Below are positions 14,086-19,921 of a stretch of DNA of 19,921 bases, one piece after another. The DNA lies in NCBI GenBank assembly GCA_900540295.1, contig UQFM01000029.1:1-19921 (forward strand). The letters are read 5' to 3'. The stretch's first letter is position 1, and each line of letters opens with the position of its first letter. This DNA comes from an uncultured Oscillospiraceae bacterium. Lineage in GTDB: Bacteria > Bacillota > Clostridia > Oscillospirales > Acutalibacteraceae. The notes under the pieces were generated by a model. It had not been told where the DNA came from, ran no database searches, and saw nothing but the letters and a program-made list of their open reading frames with translations. Made by a program: the position numbers and the translations under genes.

Positions 14086-15246
14086 CTACAAAATCTCGGT
14101 GTAACTGCCAAGATAGCAGAATTGCTCGGTGGAGGCTTCCAATTCCGAAAGCATCCGTAAAAAATTCTCCGAATACACCGAGGCTTCCACATCGAAATAG
14201 AATCGGAATTCAAAATCGCTGTTCGGACGCGGACGGCTTTCCAGCTTTAAAAGGTTGATGTCCAACGCGTAAAAGCGCGACAGCACATCATAAAGCGAAC
14301 CGGGCTTGTGCGGAAGCGTCAGCATTAAGCTGGTTTTATTCGCGCCGGGGAAAATTTCCAAATCCTTGCCGATGCAAATGAAGCGCGTGTAATTGCTGTC
14401 GGAATTTTGAATGTTCTCGGAAAGGCTCGACAGTCCGTACAGCTCCATACAGTCTTTCGAAGAAATGGCGGCGATGTCGCGGCGGTCGCTTTCCGCCACA
14501 CGCTTTGCCGCGGCGGCGGTATTGGCGCAGACCGTGACCTTTACGCCCGTAAGTCCGTTTAAGAACCGACTGCACTGGTTAATTGCCTGCTCGTGCGAGA
14601 AAATTTCTTTAATTTCCGAAAGCTCTGCGCCTTTTTTGGCAAGCAGGGCATGTTCCACCTTTAAGCGTACGCTTTTGACAATGTGAAATTTGTATTGATG
14701 CATTAGGTCGTACACGTGGTTGACAGACCCTGCCGTGCTGTTTTCAATCGGCAGAATGCCGTATCGGCAAAGTCCCTGCTGTACCGCGGAGAATACGCCC
14801 TCCCACGCGTCAAAAAACAGAATATCGGGGCGCTTAAACAACCGTGCGCACGCAAGGGAAGAATATGCGCCCTCTACGCCCTGGCACGCGACAACCGCGT
14901 CCTCGGGCAAATCCAACTGCTTCGGCGATTGAATTGCCGTTTGCACCTTTTGCACGAATGCGGATTGTTCGCCGTCCAAATATTTTCGCTGATAGGAGCG
15001 CGAAAGCCCCATAATATCGGCATACAAAAGCCGTGTATACAGCCCTAAATCCGCATCCTCTGCCATATTGCCCACGCGTTTTAACAGTTCGCGTTCTCTG
15101 GCGCGGTCTAAAACGGGCTTGCGGTTCGCCTGCTTATATTGCGCGACCTTTAAGGAAACGCCCATCCGTTTTAAAAAGAGGGGTACTAACTGTGCGTCGA
15201 TTGCATTGATTTCATTGCGCAATTCGTTTAAATCCAAATTTTCCAT
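14086..15246 (-). CDS. pheA: Bifunctional chorismate mutase / prephenate dehydratase
   Basis: The protein of 386 residues converts chorismate to prephenate and then to phenylpyruvate, the committed steps to phenylalanine. An AroQ-type chorismate mutase occupies about residues 1-90 (NELRNEINAID, KRMGVSLKVAQYK, LDRARERELLKRV, with the Lys, Asp, Arg and Glu positions expected of the active site). The prephenate dehydratase domain spans about 115-285, with GVEGAYS, LPIENSTAGSV and the catalytic TRF in YTRFICIG. A C-terminal ACT domain has KPGSLYDVLS and ESRP, the usual phenylalanine-binding motifs, so feedback inhibition is expected. The ATG at 15246 lies one base after the aroC stop with GGGTGG eight bases upstream. 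A GTG at 15258 is less likely. It is the last gene of the operon. Confidence 0.95.
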   Translation of the reverse strand: MENLDLNELRNEINAIDAQLVPLFLKRMGVSLKVAQYKQANRKPVLDRARERELLKRVGNMAEDADLGLYTRLLYADIMGLSRSYQRKYLDGEQSAFVQKVQTAIQSPKQLDLPEDAVVACQGVEGAYSSLACARLFKRPDILFFDAWEGVFSAVQQGLCRYGILPIENSTAGSVNHVYDLMHQYKFHIVKSVRLKVEHALLAKKGAELSEIKEIFSHEQAINQCSRFLNGLTGVKVTVCANTAAAAKRVAESDRRDIAAISSKDCMELYGLSSLSENIQNSDSNYTRFICIGKDLEIFPGANKTSLMLTLPHKPGSLYDVLSRFYALDINLLKLESRPRPNSDFEFRFYFDVEASVYSENFLRMLSELEASTEQFCYLGSYTEIL

Positions 15247-15247
15247 A

Positions 15248-16324
15248 TTATTTTCCACCCAGCAAATCTAAAATTGTAATCGCCGTGACCGCTTCCACCA
15301 CAGGTACGGCGCGCGGGACGATGCACGGGTCGTGCCGCCCTGAAATTTGCAGTTCTTCCGCTGTCTTTTTCTCCAAATGCACGCTTTGCTGTACCTTGCC
15401 GATTGACGGTGTGGGCTTGAACGCCGCGCGGAACACAATCGGCATACCCGAGGTGATGCCGCCCAAAATCCCGCCGTGGTCGTTCTTCTCGGTGACGATA
15501 TTGCCGTTCGCATCTACCGTGAACGGGTCGTTATTTTCACTGCCGCGTTTTTTTGCGCCCGCAAAGCCGCTGCCGAATTCTAACCCTTTCAGCGCGGGGA
15601 TAGCGAACAGATGGCGCGCAAGCTGATTTTCCACGCCGTCGAACATCGGGTCGCCGAAGCCTGCGGGTACGCCTGTGACGGCGCATTCCACCACGCCGCC
15701 GACAGAGTCTGCATCCAAGCGTGCCGCTTCAATCACCGCCTGCATTTTTTCGCCCTGTTCGTCGGAAAGCACGGGGAACGCCTTCGCCGCCGTATTCTCG
15801 GTTTGAATCTGCACAGGGTCATACGGTGTGTCGCATACATCGCCGACCGAATAAATATGCGCGCGGATGTCAATGCCTTTTTGTTTAAGAATTTGCATGC
15901 ATACTGCGCCAGCAAACACGAGCGGGGCGGTCAGTCGTCCCGAAAAATGCCCGCCGCCCGCGATGTCGTTAAAGCCGTTATACCGCACCGCCGCCGCATA
16001 ATCGGAATGGGACGGGCGGGGCGTCGTGCGCAGATTGCTGTAATCCCCTGAACGGGTGTTGGTGTTTTGAATCATCACGCCGAGCGGTGCGCCGCAGGTG
16101 ACGCCGTCTAAGAGTCCCGACAAAACGACGGGCGCGTCCGCCTCTTTTCGGCTGGTGGCGAATTTTGCGTTTCCGGGCGCACGGCGCGCCATAAAAGCGG
16201 CAACCTCTTTTTCGTCCACCCGAAAGCCTGCGGGGAGTCCGTCAATCACCGCGCCGATTGCGGCAGAATGGGACTGCCCGAACACAGAAACCTGAATATG
16301 TTTTCCGTTAAGAATCGAGGACAT
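15248..16324 (-). CDS. aroC: Chorismate synthase
   Basis: This FMN-dependent enzyme converts 5-enolpyruvylshikimate 3-phosphate to chorismate, the last shikimate step. The protein is 358 residues long. Its marks include SVFGQSHSAAIGAVIDGLPAG at the N-terminus (first histidine of the active site), RRAPG, RPSHSDYAA, GGGHFSGRLTA and, near the C-terminus, GGILGGITSGMP and a closing RHDPCIVPRA (second histidine region). The ATG at 16324 has GGGAGG eight bases upstream. It overlaps the end of aroA by 17 bases. An in-frame upstream ATG at 16357 lies deeper in aroA and is less likely. Confidence 0.96.
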   Translation of the reverse strand: MSSILNGKHIQVSVFGQSHSAAIGAVIDGLPAGFRVDEKEVAAFMARRAPGNAKFATSRKEADAPVVLSGLLDGVTCGAPLGVMIQNTNTRSGDYSNLRTTPRPSHSDYAAAVRYNGFNDIAGGGHFSGRLTAPLVFAGAVCMQILKQKGIDIRAHIYSVGDVCDTPYDPVQIQTENTAAKAFPVLSDEQGEKMQAVIEAARLDADSVGGVVECAVTGVPAGFGDPMFDGVENQLARHLFAIPALKGLEFGSGFAGAKKRGSENNDPFTVDANGNIVTEKNDHGGILGGITSGMPIVFRAAFKPTPSIGKVQQSVHLEKKTAEELQISGRHDPCIVPRAVPVVEAVTAITILDLLGGK

Positions 16325-17570
16325 TTGCTTTGCCTCCCAAAAGTTTAAAATCTGCAAAGAAATGCGGATAGGATTTCCGAATCGCTTCTGCGCCCTGCAC
16401 GGTTACCGCACCGTGTGCCGCCGATGCGGCGACGGCAACGGACATCACCATACGGTGGTCGTTAAAGCCCTGTACCGTGCCGCCCTGCACTGTGCCGCCG
16501 TACACGCGCAGCGTGTCTGCGGTTTCTTCGGTTGGGATGCCGAGATTTCCGAGCATTTCCGAAATTGCCGACAGACGGTCACATTCCTTTATGCGCAGAC
16601 GGCCCGCGTTTGTAAATTCGGTCACGCCGTCTGCATATGCCGCCGCAACGGAGAGAATCGGCACAAGGTCGGGAATATCGGACGCATCCACCGTCACGCC
16701 GTGTAAGGGAGCGGGAGAGACCGTGACAGTATTTTCCTGCCGCGTCACTTTTGCGCCCATGCGCGACAGCACATCGAGCACCGCCTTATCGCCCTGTATG
16801 GAATCGGGGAAAAGTCCCGTGACGGTTACAGGGGCGCGAAGTGCGCCTGCCGTAAGGAAAAATGCCGCGTTCGACCAATCGCCGTCTACTGTGACGGCTT
16901 TAGGCGTTCGGTAGGTTTGCTTACCTTTTATATAGAAAGTATTTTTCGATTCTTTTACAGTAATACCGAATTTTTGCAGTGTATGGAGCGTCATTTGAAT
17001 ATACGCTTTGGATTCCACGGGCGGCAACAATTCCAATGTACTGTCGCCGTCTAAAATCGGCAGGGCGAACAAAATCCCTGTTACATACTGTGAACTGACA
17101 TTGCCTTTTAAGATGTAATTTCCTGCGGTCAGCTGTCCGCAGGTGTGAATCGGAAATATGCCGTTCGGCGAAAAGGTGACGCCGTGCGCTTCCATCGCCT
17201 GCCGTAAATCGGTTACGGGGCGTTCGGGTAACCGTCCGCGTCCCGTGAATTCGCCGTTTACCCCGAGGGCGGAAACCAAAGGCAGTAAAAAGCGCAGGGT
17301 AGAGCCGCTTTCGTTACAGTCGAGCACAGAAAAATCTTTCTGCGTCTGAATCGGCTCTACCAATATTCTTCCGCCTGCAAATTCGATATGCGCGCCCAAC
17401 GCACAAAGACAGTCCGCCGTGGCGCGGATGTCTGCGGACAGCACATTGCACTGTACTTCTGTCGGCGCGTCTGCAAGCGCCGACGCAATCAAAATGCGGT
17501 GCGCGTCGGATTTGGAAGAAATTGCGGAAACTGTGCCCGAAAGTGCGGACGGCTGTATCATAACGTTCAT
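16308..17570 (-). CDS. aroA: 3-phosphoshikimate 1-carboxyvinyltransferase (EPSP synthase)
   Basis: The enzyme joins phosphoenolpyruvate to shikimate 3-phosphate. The protein is 420 residues long. The shikimate-phosphate-binding start is SSKSDAHRILIASALAD. The PEP/glyphosate loop reads NESGSTLRFLLP, with the critical Gly and Arg kept but with Phe after the Arg where many enzymes have Pro. Later come SSQYVTG, DWSNAAFFL, DIPDLVPIL (catalytic Asp), RIKECDRL (Lys, Glu, Arg) and FNDHRM. These are the expected catalytic residues in order. The ATG at 17570 overlaps the aroB stop as ATGA with GAGAAAGGA upstream inside aroB. An ATG three codons later (17561) is an alternative. Confidence 0.95.
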   Translation of the reverse strand: MNVMIQPSALSGTVSAISSKSDAHRILIASALADAPTEVQCNVLSADIRATADCLCALGAHIEFAGGRILVEPIQTQKDFSVLDCNESGSTLRFLLPLVSALGVNGEFTGRGRLPERPVTDLRQAMEAHGVTFSPNGIFPIHTCGQLTAGNYILKGNVSSQYVTGILFALPILDGDSTLELLPPVESKAYIQMTLHTLQKFGITVKESKNTFYIKGKQTYRTPKAVTVDGDWSNAAFFLTAGALRAPVTVTGLFPDSIQGDKAVLDVLSRMGAKVTRQENTVTVSPAPLHGVTVDASDIPDLVPILSVAAAYADGVTEFTNAGRLRIKECDRLSAISEMLGNLGIPTEETADTLRVYGGTVQGGTVQGFNDHRMVMSVAVAASAAHGAVTVQGAEAIRKSYPHFFADFKLLGGKANVLDS

Positions 17571-18625
17571 TGCGCGAGTCCTTTCTCGATAAAGGGCAGA
17601 AGCGCATCGGTGTTGATTTTGTGCAGAACACAATCCCCCAATGCTTTCGGAATGACCAGCGTAATCGAGCCGCCGTCCCGCTTTTTGTCGGACAGGGCGC
17701 GTTCGAGCAACTGTTCTGCGGAATATTCCGTTTCGGTCGGCAAGTCATATTTTTGTAAGATTTCCAAAAGCGGTGCGGTGCAGTCCGCATCGGTCATTTT
17801 TGTACGATACGCTCCGCGCGAGGCGAGCACCATCCCGACTGCCACTGCACTGCCGTGCGAAACCGAAAAATCACTGCACCCTTCCACGGCGTGTCCCAAG
17901 GTATGTCCGAAGTTTAAAAGTCCGCGCAGTCCTTTGTCCTTTTCGTCCTGCTCCACCACGTCGCGCTTCAGCTTGACACAGGTTTCAATAACAGTCTCCA
18001 AATTTTCTTTTGCCTCGTTTGTAAGTAGAAAATCAAAAAACGCCTTGTCAAAAATCACGCCGTATTTTATCACTTCCGCCATACCGTCGGAAAACAGGCG
18101 TTCGGAAAGTGTGGAAAGCGTTTCGGGGTCGCAAAGCACGGCGCGTGGCTGATAAAACGCACCCGCCAAATTTTTCCCCGCCGTGAGGTCAATCGCCGTT
18201 TTCCCGCCGACGGAAGAATCCACGCACGCAAGCATGGTGGTCGGCACTTGAATAAAGTCGATGCCGCGCTGATAGGTCGCCGCCGCAAAGCCTGCCATAT
18301 CGCCGACCACACCGCCGCCGAGTGCCACAATGCAGTCGGTGCGGGTCACACGGTTCTGTGCCAAAAACTCTAAAATCTCTGCATAAACGTGAATGTTTTT
18401 TGAGCGTTCGCCGTTCGGAAATACGAATTTCAGCGTTTGAAAATCCGCCGTCTGCAACGATTTTTCCGCACGTGCGGCGTAAAGTCTGTCCACAATATCG
18501 TCTGTAATGAGTACGGCGGTTTTTGCAGACGTCAGTGCGCGGAGCTTTTCGCCGATTTCGTCCAAAATCCCGTTTTTTATGGTAATGTCATAGCTTGTGC
18601 CCGTGTGCACGGCAACTGTTTTCAT
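17567..18625 (-). CDS. aroB: 3-dehydroquinate synthase
   Basis: The enzyme closes DAHP into 3-dehydroquinate using NAD and a divalent metal, the second shikimate step. All family motifs are present in this 352-residue protein: FPNGERSKN, ALGGGVVGDMAGFAA (NAD binding), QVPTTMLACVDSSVGGKTAID, KNLAGAFYQP, GMAEVIKYG (metal-ligand Glu) and LNFGHTLGHAVE (metal-ligand His). The ATG at 18625 has GGGGAG six bases upstream. It begins 15 bases after the prephenate dehydrogenase stop and ends in a 4-base overlap with aroA. Confidence 0.96.
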   Translation of the reverse strand: MKTVAVHTGTSYDITIKNGILDEIGEKLRALTSAKTAVLITDDIVDRLYAARAEKSLQTADFQTLKFVFPNGERSKNIHVYAEILEFLAQNRVTRTDCIVALGGGVVGDMAGFAAATYQRGIDFIQVPTTMLACVDSSVGGKTAIDLTAGKNLAGAFYQPRAVLCDPETLSTLSERLFSDGMAEVIKYGVIFDKAFFDFLLTNEAKENLETVIETCVKLKRDVVEQDEKDKGLRGLLNFGHTLGHAVEGCSDFSVSHGSAVAVGMVLASRGAYRTKMTDADCTAPLLEILQKYDLPTETEYSAEQLLERALSDKKRDGGSITLVIPKALGDCVLHKINTDALLPFIEKGLAQ

Positions 18626-18640
18626 AGCTTTCTCCCCGCT

Positions 18641-19486
18641 TTACGATTGATACATACCGTCGATTTGTTCCTTGCGGTCACTGCCCGCTTTTAAAAGTGT
18701 ATATAATGTTTCTTCGTCCTGATTTTTCAGCGCGTCGCTGTACTGCTGTAAATTGGCAATAATACCGTCGATTTCCGCAATCAGATTGTCGGCGTTTTCA
18801 AAAAACAGCTCCGTCCACATCCCTGCGTTCAGCTTAGCTACGCGGGTCAAATCCTTGTAACTGCCTGCCGAAAAGCCGTTGTGTACCTGTGCCTCGGGGC
18901 TTTTCACATAGGCGTTCGAGACCACGTGCGCCAGCTGAGAGGTGTAGGCGATAATACGGTCATGCTCCTCGGGCGTGGTGATTTGCATATTGGTAAAGCC
19001 GATGGAAGTAAACAGCGCCTTTAAGCTCGCCAAATCGTTGATGTCCGCATCTTTCGGGGGGACGAGTACCATCGACGCGTTTTGAAACATAGATACATCC
19101 GAATACGAAAAACCCGAGAAATGCAGACCCGCCATCGGGTGCCCGCCGTAGAATTTAAAACCGTATTGTGCCGCAGCTTCCCACAGCGGTTCGCAAACCG
19201 CGCGTTTCACGCCGCAGCAGTCTATGACAATCGCGCCTTTTTTGAGGACGGGCGCGTATTTCTGCACGAATTCCACCGTTAATTTCGGGTACAGCGCGCA
19301 GATGAGCATATCACACTGCGGGATTTCTTCATCTGTCAGTTCCCCGTCCACCGCACCGAGCAGTTTCGCCTTTAAAAGTGTGTCCTGATTCCGATTCCAA
19401 CCGAGGACGGTATGTGCGGTGTTGTATTTCAATGCTTTGGCAAGGGACCCGCCTATAAGCCCCAAGCCGACAATTCCGATTTTCAT
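18641..19486 (-). CDS. tyrA: Prephenate dehydrogenase
   Basis: The 281-residue monofunctional enzyme oxidises prephenate to 4-hydroxyphenylpyruvate with NAD, the branch to tyrosine. The N-terminal Rossmann fold opens with KIGIVGLGLIGGSLAKAL. GGHPMAG carries a family-conserved histidine, and YTSQLAHVVSNA matches the conserved TSxLPH helix. The C-terminal half is the helical dimerisation domain. No ACT domain follows, so tyrosine feedback may act directly or not at all. The start at 19486 is four bases after the DAHP synthase stop, with AAAGGA inside that gene. Confidence 0.94.
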   Translation of the reverse strand: MKIGIVGLGLIGGSLAKALKYNTAHTVLGWNRNQDTLLKAKLLGAVDGELTDEEIPQCDMLICALYPKLTVEFVQKYAPVLKKGAIVIDCCGVKRAVCEPLWEAAAQYGFKFYGGHPMAGLHFSGFSYSDVSMFQNASMVLVPPKDADINDLASLKALFTSIGFTNMQITTPEEHDRIIAYTSQLAHVVSNAYVKSPEAQVHNGFSAGSYKDLTRVAKLNAGMWTELFFENADNLIAEIDGIIANLQQYSDALKNQDEETLYTLLKAGSDRKEQIDGMYQS

Positions 19487-19490
19487 ACGA

Positions 19491-19873
19491 TCATTCCTTT
19501 ACTGCCTTCAAAATCTTCTGCACGCCCGCGGTGACCTCTGCAAATTCTTCGGGGCGCAGTGCCTGCGGACCGTCGCACAATGCGTGCGCGGGGTCGTTGT
19601 GGACTTCAATCATCAAGCCGTCCGCACCGCATGCCGCCGCCGCGAAGGACATGGGCTTGACCATACGGGCAATGCCTGCCGCGTGGCTCGGGTCGATAAT
19701 GACGGGCAGATGGGTTTTCTCTTTGAGCATCGGTACAGCGGTTAGATCGAGCGTGTTGCGCGTCGCCGTTTCAAAGGTGCGGATGCCGCGTTCGCAAAGA
19801 ATGACGTTTTGATTGCCCTCTGCCATAATGTATTCCGCGCTCATCAGCCATTCCTGATAGGTCGAGCAAAGTC
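19491..19873 (-). CDS. aroF: 3-deoxy-7-phosphoheptulonate (DAHP) synthase, C-terminal part only
   Basis: Only the last 127 or so residues are present because the genomic sequence stops at 19873, where adapter begins. They match the Bacillus-type (AroA/AroF beta) DAHP synthase: EWLMSAEYIMAEGN, VILCERGIRTFE, TRNTLDLTAVP, HLPVIIDPSHAAG (metal-binding His), ADGLMIEVHNDP and LCDGPQALRPEEF. The enzyme condenses phosphoenolpyruvate and erythrose 4-phosphate at the entrance of the shikimate pathway and is usually the feedback-controlled step. The regulatory N-terminus, if any, is missing. It is the first visible gene of the operon. The missing 5' part is an artefact of the contig end and not evidence of a pseudogene. 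Confidence 0.93.
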
Positions 19874-19921
19874 CTGTCTCTTATACACATCTCCGAGCCC
19901 ACGAGACCGATCAGTATCTCG
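19874..19921 (-). other. Illumina Nextera adapter contamination (not genomic)
   Basis: Positions 19874-19892 read CTGTCTCTTATACACATCT, the Nextera transposon mosaic end. They are followed by CCGAGCCCACGAGAC (19893-19907, the i7 adapter), then CGATCAGT (19908-19915, an 8-base index, which I recall as Nextera XT index N727) and ATCTCG (19916-19921, the start of the P7 tail). The match is exact across known adapter parts in the right order. The strand label has no biological meaning. Confidence 0.98.

Noticed and set aside
19491..19873. The short DAHP synthase as a pseudogene
   Set aside because: The frame is intact up to the exact base where sequencing adapter starts, so the truncation is technical.

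Overview
The window looks like a contig end from a Gram-positive anaerobe of the class Clostridia, probably Oscillospiraceae/Ruminococcaceae-like. The evidence is an XRE regulator, a DUF1836 protein, strong AGGAGG-type ribosome binding sites, many TTGACA/TATAAT-type promoters with 17-bp spacers, and short interspersed repeats of the kind seen in gut clostridia. No organism name is written in the sequence, so this placement is inference. Gene density is high. I see no rRNA, tRNA, CRISPR array, transposase or phage gene.

Layout. Positions 1-2405 (minus) hold most of a fused acyl-activating enzyme, acyl carrier and PlsC acyltransferase, cut by the window edge. Positions 2534-2883 hold a small XRE regulator with two matching 21-bp operator-like sites, one inside a perfect 43-bp palindrome. 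Positions 2919-3710 (minus) are birA, divergent from a NatAB-like ABC exporter (3830-5988, plus) across two overlapping, face-to-face promoters. A bidirectional terminator at about 6021 separates these from a minus-strand pair, a YbjQ-like protein and a DUF1836 protein. Positions 7308-9379 (plus) are a THUMP-domain rRNA methyltransferase and a lipid kinase. Positions 9433-11961 are a promoter, a leader hairpin, a GPH-family sugar/cation symporter and a single-pass membrane protein of unknown function. Positions 11962-12226 hold a terminator and two short interspersed repeats. Positions 12227-13798 are a three-gene overlapping cassette: an unknown repeat-bearing protein, an ECF-like sigma factor and a 68-residue protein.

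From 19873 down to 14086 (minus) runs a tightly packed aromatic amino acid operon in the order DAHP synthase, prephenate dehydrogenase, aroB, aroA, aroC, pheA. Together these cover entry into the shikimate pathway, three of its later steps, and the branches to tyrosine and phenylalanine. The genes for 3-dehydroquinate dehydratase, shikimate dehydrogenase and shikimate kinase are not in the window.

The last 48 bases (19874-19921) are not genomic. They match the Illumina Nextera mosaic end, the i7 adapter, an 8-base index and the start of the P7 tail. The DAHP synthase gene is therefore truncated by untrimmed sequencing adapter, not by biology. No convincing new system emerged. The most interesting biological points are the XRE operator palindrome, the unusual sigma-factor cassette and the order of domains in the acyltransferase fusion.
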